DNA from: Candidatus Altimarinota bacterium
GTDB taxonomy: Bacteria > Patescibacteriota > Gracilibacteria > JAHISY01
Direction: 5' to 3'
DNA: 64,000 bases
Assembly (NCBI GenBank): GCA_021735425.1
Contig: JAIPGZ010000002.1
Coordinates: 1 to 64,000 of the forward strand
Notes under the pieces: model-generated
Databases searched by the model: none
What the model was told of the DNA's origin: nothing
The model's input: the letters and a program-made list of their open reading frames with translations, nothing else
Translations under genes and position numbers: made by a program
Shown here: positions 1-8,610 of the stretch, one piece after another
Layout of the letters: every line of letters begins with the position of its first letter
Position numbering within the stretch: position 1 is the stretch's first letter

Positions 1-25
1 TGGGTTTACAGTAAGAAAAACAACT

Positions 26-48
26 AAAAAAACCGCTCAAAAGCGGTT
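26..48 (-). terminator. Rho-independent terminator (minus strand)
   Basis: A perfect 7-bp stem (AACCGCT at 31-37 with AGCGGTT at 42-48) has a 4-nt loop. Read on the minus strand it is followed by seven T. It would end transcription coming leftward from the 57-281 region, which supports a transcript there. Confidence 0.7.
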
Positions 49-56
49 CAGGTACC

Positions 57-281
57 CTAAAAAAACCTAAAATTTTCCAAAAACGTGGTTAGGCATCCTA
101 AAACTTTTTTAGGAAGGGTGTTTTTCAGAGGTTCCTTAAATAAGTTGTAAATTTTGAAATAATAATGAGCCACTCCTAATTTTTCTACCCCTACACAAGC
201 TTGCATTCCACTCACGACTGCCTTACAATCTCCGTGATTCGGGGAGGCTTTTTCGGGTTGACGAGATGAGGTAAAATCCAC
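57..281 (-). other. Possible small ORF or RNA ending at a terminator
   Basis: A 74-codon open frame runs leftward and ends just before the terminator at 26-48. I recognise no family in the peptide and see no clear promoter. Further stem-loops (CCTAA/TTAGG type, positions 60-115) followed by T-runs lie inside its 3' part, so this could equally be an untranslated RNA or the worn end of a longer gene. The evidence for transcription is the terminator; the evidence for translation is only the open frame. Confidence 0.25.
272..277 (+). promoter_or_regulatory. Probable -10 box of secE
   Basis: TAAAAT followed by CCAC, the same -10 and downstream pattern seen before many genes here. The matching -35 is weak (TTTTTC at 249-254, 17-bp spacing). 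It lies 31 nt upstream of the secE start. Confidence 0.5.
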
Positions 282-307
282 AAGCTTTTAATTTTTAATT
301 TCCAAAT

Positions 308-496
308 TTGAATCCAACTAAATATTTTCGCGACGCAATCAGTGAGCTTCACCGTGTCAGCTGGCCGACTCGCCAACAAGCTGTTCGTCTTTCTGTCGTC
401 GTCTTGATCGTCACTTTTACTTTCGCCTTCGTCTTCGGCTTTTTCGATACCTTCCTCGCCTGGGGCTACAAGATGCTTTTGAAATTAGCGAATTAA
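308..496 (+). CDS. secE: SecE, preprotein translocase subunit
   Basis: A 62-residue protein of the short bacterial SecE form, the small clamp subunit that packs against SecY in the inner-membrane protein-export channel. The N-terminal amphipathic part carries the family signature ELHRVSWPTRQQA (about residues 13-25). It is followed by one membrane helix (about 28-52). The start is TTG at 308, chosen because it gives the normal N-terminus; no Shine-Dalgarno sequence precedes it. nusG and rplK follow in the order common to most bacteria, and secY lies at 22.2 kb. Confidence 0.95.
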   Translation: MNPTKYFRDAISELHRVSWPTRQQAVRLSVVVLIVTFTFAFVFGFFDTFLAWGYKMLLKLAN

Positions 497-582
497 ATAA
501 CCCTCCCAAATTTTCAAGTCCCAAGTCTCAAGTCTCAATTTTCAAAAATCTATTAACTGCAAACTACTAACTACCAACTAAA

Positions 583-1128
583 TTGGCCAAACAAGCTCAA
601 AATACCGGCAAAAATTGGTACGTCCTCCATACTTACTCAGGCTATGAGGACGCCGTGAAGACCGCGCTCGAGCAACGCATCGACAGCTGCAACATGCAGG
701 ATTATATTTTTCGCATCGAAGTACCGAAGGTTGAAGAAGTCACGATTCGCCGCGGCGAGAAGGTCAGCGAAAAGAAAAGATTATTTCCTGGCTATGTCTT
801 GGTCGAGATGAATGTGACGGATGAATCTTGGTATGTCGCGAGAAACACCCCGAATGTGACGGGTTTCGTCGGCAGCGGTAACATTCCTGTCCCAGTCACT
901 CCGGCCGAATTTGGCATTATTGAGAAACACGTCGGCGCGACCGAGACAAGCTTCAAGATTGAAATGAAATCCGGCGATGTCGTCGTCATCCTCGACGGAC
1001 CGTTCGCGAGTTACGAGGGTGTCGTCAGTCAAATCGACACCGCGAAGGGTAAAGTTAAAGTTAATGTCTCAATCTTCGGTCGCGACACACCAGTGGAGCT
1101 AGATTTCGTGCAAGTGAAGAAAAAATAA
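583..1128 (+). CDS. nusG: NusG, transcription elongation/antitermination factor
   Basis: A 181-residue NusG, which binds the RNA polymerase clamp and links it to Rho or to ribosomal protein S10. The N-terminal NGN domain starts at NWYVLHTYSGYEDAV (about residues 11-25) and holds RLFPGYVLVEM (about 66-76). The C-terminal KOW domain begins near GDVVVILDGPFASYEGVV (about 129-146). The start is TTG at 583. It sits 86 nt after secE and 37 nt before rplK, the conserved secE-nusG-rplK cluster. Length is normal. Confidence 0.97.
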   Translation: MAKQAQNTGKNWYVLHTYSGYEDAVKTALEQRIDSCNMQDYIFRIEVPKVEEVTIRRGEKVSEKKRLFPGYVLVEMNVTDESWYVARNTPNVTGFVGSGNIPVPVTPAEFGIIEKHVGATETSFKIEMKSGDVVVILDGPFASYEGVVSQIDTAKGKVKVNVSIFGRDTPVELDFVQVKKK

Positions 1129-1165
1129 TCTTGCATTTTTAATTTTAAATTTATAATTTTTTTCA

Positions 1166-1591
1166 ATGGCTAAAACTATCAAAGCGAAAATCAAGCTGCA
1201 AATCCCCGCTGGATCTGCGAATCCTGCGCCACCAGTCGGCTCAGCCCTCGGTCAGCACGGCGTCGCGATTCAGGATTTTTGTAATCAATTTAACGAGCGG
1301 ACGAAATCGCAAAAGGGCGATATTATCCCAGTTGAGATTAATGTTTACGAAGATCGCTCTTTTGATTTCATTACCAAGACGCCTCCGACAGCGGAATTAA
1401 TTAAAAAAGAACTGAAACTCGCGAAGGGCAGTGGCACACCAAACAAGGATAAAGTCGGTGAAATCACCCAACAGCAACTCGAAAGTATCGCGAAAATTAA
1501 AATGCCCGACCTGAACGCAAATGATATCGAAGCCGCCAAAAAAATCGTCGCCGGCACAGCGAAATCGATGGGGCTGACCGTAAAAGGATAA
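1166..1591 (+). CDS. rplK: Ribosomal protein uL11
   Basis: A 141-residue L11, which binds 23S rRNA in the GTPase-associated centre. The N-terminal half includes the proline-rich segment [20 protein letters not shown] (about residues 12-31), and the C-terminal RNA-binding domain includes the T-P-P stretch [12 protein letters not shown]. It follows nusG. Unusually, rplA (uL1), which nearly always follows rplK, is not next; instead a promoter and a secreted protein gene follow. Confidence 0.97.
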   Translation: MAKTIKAKIKLQIPAGSANPAPPVGSALGQHGVAIQDFCNQFNERTKSQKGDIIPVEINVYEDRSFDFITKTPPTAELIKKELKLAKGSGTPNKDKVGEITQQQLESIAKIKMPDLNANDIEAAKKIVAGTAKSMGLTVKG

Positions 1592-1624
1592 CTAATAACG
1601 CTGACAATTGCCTTTCTCTGGGGC

Positions 1625-1653
1625 TTGCTTTTTTTGGTGTAATTTGCTAGAAT
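1625..1653 (+). promoter_or_regulatory. Promoter of the FnIII protein gene
   Basis: TTGCTT at 1625-1630, a 17-bp spacer, then TAGAAT at 1648-1653. The start codon is 22 nt downstream. It matches the pattern repeated across the window. Confidence 0.7.
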
Positions 1654-1675
1654 GATGAGAACTAATTACTAAAAC

Positions 1676-2269
1676 ATGAAAAACAAAATCCTTTCCGCAG
1701 CGGCAAGCTTTGCTCTCGTCGTTGCAATGTTGACCCCGTTTGCCCTTGCAGCAGACCAGACCCTGCCTGATGTAGAGAATCTCGTCGCTGAAGCCCTGCC
1801 GGATGGCACTATTAAATTGACTTGGGATGCAGTCACTGGGGCCGATAGCTACACTATTTATTATGGTCTTCAAAGCATCTCCGAGGATGGATCTAGTTAT
1901 GAAAACGATGTTTTACTCGGTAATGTGACGACCTACACGGTTGAAAACCTCACTCCAGACACAACTTATTATTTCTCGGCCGCTGCGGATGATTCGAAAG
2001 GAACTTATCTGGGTAGCTACAATTATTCAGAAGAAGTCTCCGCGAAGGCAACTACAACCGTCGTAGCACCCGAACCACCAGTCTTCACTCCTGTAACCCC
2101 CCCAATCGCACCTTCAGCTTTAGATATTTTCCTAGAAGACGATCACCCTTCTTCGGCAGAACCAGCTACCCCAGCTCCGACTAGCCTACCGCAATCCGGT
2201 CCAGCAACCGCGGCGCTCGTTTTGGTCAGCGGTTTAGGATCTTTCGTTTATCGTAAATTCAAAAAATAG
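1676..2269 (+). CDS. Secreted fibronectin type III protein with LPxSG-like sorting tail
   Basis: A 197-residue protein. An N-terminal signal peptide (residues 1-25, ending PFALAA) is followed by one fibronectin type III domain (about 33-128; the TWDAVTGADSYTIYYG core and the LTPDTTYYFSA strand are typical). A proline-rich linker follows (about 130-170). The C-terminus has LPQSG, a hydrophobic stretch and a basic end (YRKFKK), the layout of a sortase substrate. A sortase gene lies at 51944-52765, so covalent anchoring to the wall is a reasonable inference. It has its own promoter and a strong terminator. Confidence 0.8.
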   Translation: MKNKILSAAASFALVVAMLTPFALAADQTLPDVENLVAEALPDGTIKLTWDAVTGADSYTIYYGLQSISEDGSSYENDVLLGNVTTYTVENLTPDTTYYFSAAADDSKGTYLGSYNYSEEVSAKATTTVVAPEPPVFTPVTPPIAPSALDIFLEDDHPSSAEPATPAPTSLPQSGPATAALVLVSGLGSFVYRKFKK

Positions 2270-2296
2270 TTTTCGAGAGAAAAGATTTGATTCGGT

Positions 2297-2335
2297 AAAA
2301 ACGCTTCACCTCAAATGAAGCGTTTTTCTTTTTTT
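2297..2335. terminator. Bidirectional terminator
   Basis: A 12-bp perfect stem (2297-2308 with 2316-2327) with a 7-nt loop. It has A-runs on the left and T-runs on the right, so it can serve both converging genes (FnIII protein and aminotransferase). Confidence 0.9.
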
Positions 2336-2339
2336 GGAA

Positions 2340-3470
2340 TTAGTTTTTTAAGAAATGCTCGATTTTTTCAAAGGCAATTTCCAAATTTTGCAGACTCGTC
2401 GCGAAAGAAATTCTCACAAAATCAGAAAATTCCGCGCCGAAAGCCGAACCAGGCACAACTGCCACTTCCTCTTTTTCGAGCAATTCCAGAGCAAATTCTT
2501 CTCCGGTTAGTCCCGTCTTTTTGCAAACATTCAAAAAAAGATAAAAGGCTCCAGCCGGTTTTTGGATTTGGAATCCCATTTTTTTTAATTCGCGAACACA
2601 AAAATCACGACGCATTTTGTATTCCAAGCGCATTTTTTCGACCTCTGAGTCGCAATTTCGGAGAGCCTCAATTGCCGCAATTTGAGAAATTGAATTGGCG
2701 CAAAGCGCCGAATATTGATGAATTTTATTCGCGGCCGCGGTCAAATCTGCCGGCGCAAGAAGATAACCGAGACGCAAGCCGGTAAAAGCGAAAGTTTTTG
2801 AGAATCCGGAAACTGTTGCCGTTCGCGCTTTCATCTTTGGCAAACTCGCGAAAGTGGTGTGACGACCTTCGTAAGTTAATTCGGCGTAAATCTCGTCGGA
2901 AATTACGAGCAAATTATTTCGCTCCGCAATCTTGGCAATTTTTTGCAATTCGGATTTCTGGAAAGTCGTGCCAGTCGGATTCGACGGATAGCCGAGAATG
3001 ATGGCTTTGGTTCGCGGCGAAATCTTCTTTTGAATTTCAGAAATCTGTTTAACAAAAATTGGAACGCCGGCGGCGAGCTGAACCAACGGAGCGTACATTA
3101 CATAACTCGGCATGAATAAAATAACCTCGTCGCCAGGATTCAAAATCGAACGAACCACGATGTCGAAAATCTCGCTCGCTCCGTTACCGACCAAGACCTC
3201 ATCTTCCGCGGAATAATTGACTCCAAATTTGCGAGAAAAATATTTCACAATTTCTGTCCGCAACTCAAAATAACCTTTATTTGGAGTGTAATGCGTCTCC
3301 CCACTTTCTAAAGCCGCAATCGCTGCCTCGCGAACACGCCAAGGTGCATCGAAATCTGGCTCCCCCACCGACAGTGAAATCACATCCTTTCGCTCCGCCA
3401 CAATTTCAAAAAATTTCCGAATGCCGGAAGGCGGAATCGTTTCGAGGATGCGGTTGAGAGGAATCTTCAT
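2340..3470 (-). CDS. Class I/II PLP-dependent aminotransferase (AlaT/AspC-like)
   Basis: A 376-residue fold-type I aminotransferase moving amino groups between an amino acid and 2-oxoglutarate or pyruvate. Visible features are the substrate-side segment SVGEPDFDAP, the PNKGYFELR turn, the SNPTGTTF cofactor-site motif, SDEIYAELTYEG, and the PLP lysine in SGFSKTFAFTGLRLGY. Exact substrate cannot be read from sequence. I chose the ATG at 3470; a TTG four codons upstream (3482) is also possible. An Lrp/AsnC regulator lies upstream on the same strand, like the alaR-alaT pair of Bacillus, which makes alanine aminotransferase a fair guess. Confidence 0.85.
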   Translation of the reverse strand: MKIPLNRILETIPPSGIRKFFEIVAERKDVISLSVGEPDFDAPWRVREAAIAALESGETHYTPNKGYFELRTEIVKYFSRKFGVNYSAEDEVLVGNGASEIFDIVVRSILNPGDEVILFMPSYVMYAPLVQLAAGVPIFVKQISEIQKKISPRTKAIILGYPSNPTGTTFQKSELQKIAKIAERNNLLVISDEIYAELTYEGRHTTFASLPKMKARTATVSGFSKTFAFTGLRLGYLLAPADLTAAANKIHQYSALCANSISQIAAIEALRNCDSEVEKMRLEYKMRRDFCVRELKKMGFQIQKPAGAFYLFLNVCKKTGLTGEEFALELLEKEEVAVVPGSAFGAEFSDFVRISFATSLQNLEIAFEKIEHFLKN

Positions 3471-3646
3471 AGCAATTTTCAATTTCTAATTTCTAATTTT
3501 TAAACAATTTTCAATTGGTCAATTCCTTAATTTTAAAACCAATCTTTAGTTAGAGCTTGTTTGAAAAATTAGAATATTAAAACATTAGAAATTGTTTTGA
3601 AATTTAAAATTGAAAATTAGAAATTTTCGCGCCAGAGTTAGCTTAT

Positions 3647-4123
3647 TCACGCGCTCACCTTTAGTCTCTTATCCCCCATCTTCTCGCCGAAAATCAACCC
3701 ATCTTCTTTATATTTTTTCAGCAGAAAATGAGTAGTTGTGCCATTTACATTTTCGAGTACTGCGACTTTTCGGTTAATGAAGTTCGCGACTTCGGCGAGA
3801 CTTTTTCCACGAACAAGGATGTTCAAATCATGACTACCGGAGATCAGAAACAGATTGACCACTTCGGGAAATTTGGCGATGCGTTCCGCAACCTCGTCGA
3901 AACCCCGTCCTCGCTGCGTCGTGACTTTCACTTCGACCATTGCTGTGATTTCATCCTTGCCGTTCGAATTCAAAACGGTCGCAAAGCCGACAATCTCACC
4001 AGACTGCAAAAGTTTTTGAATTTCAGCTTCGACCTTTTTTTCGGTCGATCCGAGAATTTTCGCCAAAGACTTTGCAGAAACGCGAGGGTCTTTTTTGAGC
4101 AGAGCCAGAAGTTTTTGCTTCAT
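3647..4123 (-). CDS. Lrp/AsnC-family transcriptional regulator
   Basis: A 158-residue regulator. The N-terminal winged-helix domain (about 1-55, KDPRVSAKSLAKILGSTEKK) is followed by the ligand-binding RAM domain (about 60-140; VEVKVTTQRGRGFDEVAERI and LISGSHDLNILVRG are typical). Such proteins form octamers and sense amino acids. The aminotransferase gene follows after 176 nt, so this is probably its regulator. The spacer (3471-3646) is AT-rich repeat-like sequence without a gene. Confidence 0.88.
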   Translation of the reverse strand: MKQKLLALLKKDPRVSAKSLAKILGSTEKKVEAEIQKLLQSGEIVGFATVLNSNGKDEITAMVEVKVTTQRGRGFDEVAERIAKFPEVVNLFLISGSHDLNILVRGKSLAEVANFINRKVAVLENVNGTTTHFLLKKYKEDGLIFGEKMGDKRLKVSA

Positions 4124-4195
4124 TTTGGAAAAATTAAATTATGCTGATTTTAGCATCTTTGACAAATCAGAGCGAATGTTTAATAAAAAAATAAC

Positions 4196-4223
4196 TTGCT
4201 GTAAGCCAAAAGAAAGTTAAAAT
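4196..4223 (+). promoter_or_regulatory. Promoter of tRNA-Thr
   Basis: TTGCTG at 4196-4201, 16 bp, TAAAAT at 4218-4223, followed by CCCTCC. The tRNA starts 10 nt downstream. Confidence 0.65.
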
Positions 4224-4232
4224 CCCTCCTGC

Positions 4233-4308
4233 GCCACCGTAGCTCAGTTGGTAGAGCAATCCCTTCGTAAGGGAGAGGTCCCCGGTTCGAATCCGGGCGG
4301 TGGCTCCA
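4233..4308 (+). tRNA. tRNA-Thr (anticodon CGU)
   Basis: A complete cloverleaf: acceptor GCCACCG/CGGTGGC, D-arm AGCTCAGTTGGTAGAGC, anticodon stem CCCTT/AAGGG with CGT in the loop, T-arm with GGTTCGAATCC, and an encoded CCA. It reads ACG codons. Confidence 0.96.
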
Positions 4309-4374
4309 GCTCACTAACTAAGATATAGACATTGAGGAACTTTTTGAGGTGAAATCAACTATTGAAGCACCGGA

Positions 4375-4839
4375 TTAATTAGCGCGAAACTCGAGGAGAA
4401 ATTCGAACGAAAATTTCCCCCGATTAAATTTCTGACAACAACCACGACACGCCACCTTTTTTTTATGCCGACGAAAAGTCGGAAACTCAGCGTGACAATT
4501 TGGACAAACCGCGACAAATTTTGATTGTGGCATTTCGATTTCTGATTTGCGAAAACAACGCTCGGCGCAACCACCAATGGCGAGAATTTTCTCTTTCCAT
4601 GCTTTATCGTGAGCGTGATTTTTGCCGACGAGGGCGTGAGCGATTTCATGCAGAATCGTGTCTCGAACTTTTTGCGGCGAATTTAATTCGGTAAGAATTT
4701 TGGAAAGTGAAATCGTTTTAGTTGAAAAATTACAGCAGCCGAATCTCGTCCGTGCATGGTCAAATTTGAATTGCCAATTTTCCAAATCGTATTGCGCGAA
4801 AAGTTGGCGGGCGAGAGTGGCGGTAGCGTTTAAATTCAA
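4375..4839 (-). CDS. SprT-like zinc metalloprotease
   Basis: A 154-residue SprT/SprT-like protein. The catalytic zinc motif HEIAHALVG (HExxH) is followed by a third histidine in KNHAHDKAWK. A C-terminal zinc ribbon has CPNC and CRGC pairs. The domain is shared with Spartan-type proteases; the role of bacterial SprT is poorly known. The open frame can be read back to 4878, inside purE, but a TTG at 4839, two bases after the purE stop, fits the operon better. It is third in purC-purE-sprT. Confidence 0.82.
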   Translation of the reverse strand: MNLNATATLARQLFAQYDLENWQFKFDHARTRFGCCNFSTKTISLSKILTELNSPQKVRDTILHEIAHALVGKNHAHDKAWKEKILAIGGCAERCFRKSEIEMPQSKFVAVCPNCHAEFPTFRRHKKKVACRGCCQKFNRGKFSFEFLLEFRAN

Positions 4840-4841
4840 AA

Positions 4842-5228
4842 TTAGTTTTTCAAAATCCGTGCAGCGGCAACAGCACAATTGCCTGGATCCAGAATCGTAA
4901 GAACCGGCGTCCCACTCGGCATCTGTAGCGTTGAGTGAATGTTCACGAGATAATCATTTTTGTCTTTAAAGGGTGGACAAGCGATGACTGGCTTCGTCGA
5001 ATTCGCCGCGACCACGCCACTCAAAGCATTCGAGCGACCAGCGATAGTGATATAGACCAACTTTTTCTCACCCTCATTTTTTTCAATCAAAGCCAAAACC
5101 TGACGGGTATTTTTGTGAGCGGAAGCCACCACCACATCGAAAGGAATCTTGAGTTTTTTCAACTCTTTCGTAATTTTCGCGGCATGAGCTTTGTCGACTT
5201 TCGAACCGAGCAGAAGAATTGCTTTCAT
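4842..5228 (-). CDS. purE: Class II PurE, AIR carboxylase
   Basis: A 128-residue PurE. It carries ASAHK near residue 36, the phosphate-site segment ITIAGRSNALSGVV, the CPP stretch and QMPSGTP. The AGRSNALSG form (instead of AGxAAHLxG) and CPP are, from memory, those of the class II enzymes known from Treponema denticola and from the animal PAICS protein. These carboxylate AIR directly with CO2, while class I PurE needs PurK-made N5-CAIR. No purK is near. It follows purC by 9 nt, the two steps fused in animals. Confidence 0.9.
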   Translation of the reverse strand: MKAILLLGSKVDKAHAAKITKELKKLKIPFDVVVASAHKNTRQVLALIEKNEGEKKLVYITIAGRSNALSGVVAANSTKPVIACPPFKDKNDYLVNIHSTLQMPSGTPVLTILDPGNCAVAAARILKN

Positions 5229-5237
5229 TGGTGAGAA

Positions 5238-6221
5238 TTAAGTTTGTGGAAAATATTTTAACAAATTATGTTTAATGCGCTCTTTCACTGAGACGGTCAA
5301 ATCGGGTAGCTGAAATTCTTGACCTGTCACCGTCTCAAAAAGATTGATATATTTTTGGGAAAACTCGACTAAGACATCTTCGGGAATTGCTGGAATCTGC
5401 TCGTTGTAAGGATCACATTTCGTACGAATCCAAAGTCGGAGAAATTCTTTGTCGAGGCTTTCTGGCTCCTCCCCTGCCGCATGCCTAGCTTCATAACTGT
5501 CCGCCTTCCAGTAGCGCGACGAGTCAGGAGTGTGAATCTCATCCGCCAAGGTAATCATATTGTTTTCATCCACACCAAATTCGTATTTTGTGTCAACGAG
5601 AATCAAACCATTTTGTGCTGCGATTGCCTGACCACGCGCGAATAATTTCAAAGAAATTGATGCCAACTCATCCCACTGTTTTTGAGAAACAAGATCATTT
5701 TCGACCAAAAAACTAGGTACGACAGAGATGTCGTGTGTACCATCTGTCGGTTTGGTCGAAGGTGTGAGAATTACCTCCGGCAATTTGTCATTCTTCTTCA
5801 AACCTTCTGGTAATTTGTTCCCACAAAATTCGCGATTACCTTTCGAATAAGCCGTCCAAACCGAAGTATCAGTCGAACCAGTCAAGTAGTCACGGACGAT
5901 GATTTCGACGGGCAGCATTTTGAGTCTCCGAGCAATAACGACATTGGGATCGGGATATTCGAGGGCGTGATTGGGACAAATGTCGGCGGTTTTTTCGAAC
6001 CAAAATTTTGCTGTTTGAGTCAAAACCTGACCCTTGAAGGGAACCGCGGCGAGCACTTTGTCGAAAGCCGATTGTCGGTCAGTCGAGATGAGAATTCTTT
6101 TGCCGTCGGGTAAGTCATAATTTTCGCGCACTTTGCCTTTGTAATGATTCGGCAACTCGGGAAACTCCGCCTCAAGCAAAACGAGCGGGATTTGTGCCGC
6201 GATGATTTTGGGGTCAATCAT
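5238..6221 (-). CDS. purC: SAICAR synthetase
   Basis: A 327-residue phosphoribosylaminoimidazole-succinocarboxamide synthase, the ATP-dependent step joining CAIR to aspartate. Visible motifs are YKGKVRENYDL near the N-terminus, the STDRQSAFD turn, EIIVRDYLTGS, LVDTKYEFG and DEIHTPDSSRYW. The length is that of the longer PurC group (about 300 residues, as in yeast ADE1) rather than the 240-residue short form. It is first in the purC-purE-sprT operon. Confidence 0.95.
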   Translation of the reverse strand: MIDPKIIAAQIPLVLLEAEFPELPNHYKGKVRENYDLPDGKRILISTDRQSAFDKVLAAVPFKGQVLTQTAKFWFEKTADICPNHALEYPDPNVVIARRLKMLPVEIIVRDYLTGSTDTSVWTAYSKGNREFCGNKLPEGLKKNDKLPEVILTPSTKPTDGTHDISVVPSFLVENDLVSQKQWDELASISLKLFARGQAIAAQNGLILVDTKYEFGVDENNMITLADEIHTPDSSRYWKADSYEARHAAGEEPESLDKEFLRLWIRTKCDPYNEQIPAIPEDVLVEFSQKYINLFETVTGQEFQLPDLTVSVKERIKHNLLKYFPQT

Positions 6222-6427
6222 GAGAATTGGTTTAAATTAATGATTTTAAAAAAATTCGAAAACATTTTAACAAAAAGAAAAATCGCCCACCCAAATTTCG
6301 AAATCGCAATTTTCAAATTTTGGAAATTAAGATTTATTTGGAAATTAAAAATTGCAAAATTAAAAATTTTTCCGTAAAATCTCGCCGAACCTGAATTTAA
6401 GATTCGGGCTTTTCTTCAAACTTTAAA
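6222..6427. other. Divergent intergenic region purC/nusA
   Basis: It contains the nusA promoter (below), an AT-rich repeat at about 6313-6348 shared with two other spacers (see findings), and a stem-loop (CCTGAA/TTCGGG, about 6390-6410) followed by CTTTTCTT in the nusA leader. The last could be a weak attenuator. No gene is seen. Confidence 0.5.
6352..6380 (+). promoter_or_regulatory. Promoter of nusA
   Basis: TTGCAA at 6352-6357, 17 bp, TAAAAT at 6375-6380. The leader to the start codon is about 40 nt. Confidence 0.75.
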
Positions 6428-7738
6428 ATGAACCTCAACCCCCAAAACTTCGCTGCCGCGATTAACCAAGTTTGCGATGAAAAAAAAATTAATGCCGAAG
6501 CTGTTTTTGAAGCAGTGGCAGACGCGATTAAGGCAGCTTACCGGAAAGATTTCGGCAACCGCGACCAAAATTTAGAAGTCATTCTTGATCACGATACCGG
6601 CAAGGCGAATGTTCTTTTAGTCAAAAAAATTGTCGAGGAAGTGGAAAATCCGCAAGCCGAGATTTCCGTCGTGGATGCTCAACAAATCAAAAAAGGTCTG
6701 AAAGTTGGGGCGAAAATTAAAATTGATGTTACTCCTTTTGATTACGGACGCATCGCGAGCCAGTCAGCGAAACAAGTTATTATCCAAAAAATACAGGAAG
6801 CCGAGCGCAAAGCAATTTATGCGGAATATTCGGATCGAGAAGACGAACTTCTAAATGCTTTGGTCCACCGCGTCGACGGTCGTTTCGTGCATTTGGAGTT
6901 GGACCGGACGACTGCAATCCTCGAACCACGCGACCAGATTCCCCGCGAAAGATACCAGCAGGGGCAGCGCGTAAAAGTTTATTTAGAAAAAGTCGAACTA
7001 ACTCCACGGGGTTCGATGCTCAAAGTCAGTCGAACTCACCCACGTCTGATTTTTCGTTTGATGGAATTGGAAATTCCGGAAGTGCGAAATGGCACCGTCG
7101 TAGTGAAAGCAATCGCTCGCGACGCTGGCGTGCGTTGCAAATTAGTCGTTGATTCGACCGATCCGAATGTCGATCCAGTCGGAGCTTGCGTCGGACAACG
7201 CGGAGTGAGGATTCAAAATATCACCGACGAAGTAAACGGCGAAAGAATTGATGTCATCGAGTTTTCGGAAGATTTTGAAACGATGTTGAAGGAAGTTTTG
7301 TCACCAGCGAAACTGGACCACTTCGTGAAACATGACGACGAAAAGCGAGTCGAAGTCTATGTCGCAGAAGATCAACGCGCCTTGGCGATTGGTAAAAATG
7401 GACAAAATGTGAGATTAGCAGGCGAAATCATGGGCTGGGAAATTGATATTTTGAATACCGCCGAGCTTTCAGGCGAAGTGGAGACTGAAGAGAAAGACGA
7501 CTCTAGAAAGGAAAAATCTGATTCGGAGAAACCGACAGAAGATGAAAAAACTGAGAAACCAGCTAAGAAAAAAACTGGTGAAAAAAAATCAAAAGAGAAA
7601 AAGGATGATTCAAAAAAGTCTGAGGAAATAAAAGAGCCAAAAAAGAAGGAAACTATGAACGAAGAGAAAGTTGAGAAAGAAGAAGAGTCAAATGAGTCTG
7701 CCGAAAAACCAGCTGAAGAAGAAAAGAAAGATGAGTAA
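6428..7738 (+). CDS. nusA: NusA, transcription termination/antitermination factor
   Basis: A 436-residue NusA that binds RNA polymerase and nascent RNA and modulates pausing. The N-terminal domain (about 1-125) is followed by the S1 domain (about 130-195), then two KH domains (about 200-345, with VDPVGACVGQRGVRI and ALAIGKNGQNVRLAGEI). The last 85 residues are an unusual low-complexity tail almost entirely of Lys, Glu, Asp and Ser. This tail differs from the acidic repeats of E. coli NusA. The gene overlaps aroE by 8 nt. Confidence 0.95.
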   Translation: MNLNPQNFAAAINQVCDEKKINAEAVFEAVADAIKAAYRKDFGNRDQNLEVILDHDTGKANVLLVKKIVEEVENPQAEISVVDAQQIKKGLKVGAKIKIDVTPFDYGRIASQSAKQVIIQKIQEAERKAIYAEYSDREDELLNALVHRVDGRFVHLELDRTTAILEPRDQIPRERYQQGQRVKVYLEKVELTPRGSMLKVSRTHPRLIFRLMELEIPEVRNGTVVVKAIARDAGVRCKLVVDSTDPNVDPVGACVGQRGVRIQNITDEVNGERIDVIEFSEDFETMLKEVLSPAKLDHFVKHDDEKRVEVYVAEDQRALAIGKNGQNVRLAGEIMGWEIDILNTAELSGEVETEEKDDSRKEKSDSEKPTEDEKTEKPAKKKTGEKKSKEKKDDSKKSEEIKEPKKKETMNEEKVEKEEESNESAEKPAEEEKKDE

Positions 7739-8546
7739 AAAATTTGGAATTCTCGCCTACCCCGCTGGACACTCACTTTCTCCGGCGATGCACAATGCTG
7801 CGTTTAAAAAATTAGGAATCGACGCCAGTTATGAATTTTTTGAGACTCCTCCGGAAAAACTGGAGGAATTTATTCAGCGAGTGCGCACTGAACATATCGA
7901 CGGATTATCGATCTCAATTCCCCACAAAGAAAAAATTATTCCTTTGCTCGACGAAGTGACAGACGCGGCGCAAGAGATTGGGGCGGTTAATACTGTTTTT
8001 TGGAGAGATAAAAAGTTAGTGGGCGACAACACTGACTGGCTCGGATTTTCGAAATCTTTCGATAATTCAATTGAAAATAAAAAAGTCGTCGTCCTCGGCG
8101 GAGGCGGCGCGGCGCGCGCAATTATTTATGCACTGTTGAAAAATAACTGTGAAGTCTCTGTCATTACGCGTGAAGCTTGGGAGTTCGAGGGCTTGCAAAA
8201 AGACTTCGGCGAACGGATTAAGAATTACGACTTTATTCAGAATCTAGATAACTACAGTCCTGAAATCCTCGTGAATTCCACTCCGCTCGGAATGAAGGGA
8301 AAATTCGAGGAAATGAGTTTCGTGGATCCAGTCTGGTTCGAATCCCACCAAGCTTTGGTTTTCGACATTGTCTATAGTCCACGCGAGACTAAATTGGTGC
8401 AGGATGCAAAGGCTGCGGGCTGTGAAACAATCGAAGGTCTACAGATGTTAGTAAATCAAGCAGTTGCCCAGTTTGAAAAATTTACGAATCAAAAAATAGA
8501 GGTCGAAATGATGTGGAGTGCAGCAATCGCAGAGTTGGAAAAATAA
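7731..8546 (+). CDS. aroE: Shikimate dehydrogenase
   Basis: A 271-residue AroE, reducing 3-dehydroshikimate with NADPH. Substrate-side motifs are [13 protein letters not shown] and [10 protein letters not shown], where the lysine is catalytic. The DNTDW motif and the nucleotide loop [12 protein letters not shown] are also present. The C-terminal part has GLQMLVNQA. The start is the ATG at 7731 inside the nusA end (ATGAGTAA overlap); an upstream in-frame ATG at 7671 would only add Lys-rich nusA shadow. aroD, the preceding pathway step, is at 29.8 kb. Confidence 0.95.
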   Translation: MSKKFGILAYPAGHSLSPAMHNAAFKKLGIDASYEFFETPPEKLEEFIQRVRTEHIDGLSISIPHKEKIIPLLDEVTDAAQEIGAVNTVFWRDKKLVGDNTDWLGFSKSFDNSIENKKVVVLGGGGAARAIIYALLKNNCEVSVITREAWEFEGLQKDFGERIKNYDFIQNLDNYSPEILVNSTPLGMKGKFEEMSFVDPVWFESHQALVFDIVYSPRETKLVQDAKAAGCETIEGLQMLVNQAVAQFEKFTNQKIEVEMMWSAAIAELEK

Positions 8547-8547
8547 T

Positions 8548-8576
8548 TTGCATTTTTTCCATTTCTTCCCTAAAAT
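8548..8576 (+). promoter_or_regulatory. Promoter of rpoD
   Basis: TTGCAT at 8548-8553, 17 bp, TAAAAT at 8571-8576, then CCGCG. It begins inside the aroE stop region. The rpoD start is 34 nt downstream. Confidence 0.75.
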
Positions 8577-8610
8577 CCGCGCTACCGCTTCCTCCTCTCC
8601 CCTATTTTTT

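Noticed and set aside
8518-8610. N-terminal extension of RpoD
   Set aside because: It overlaps aroE, covers the promoter and is not sigma-like.
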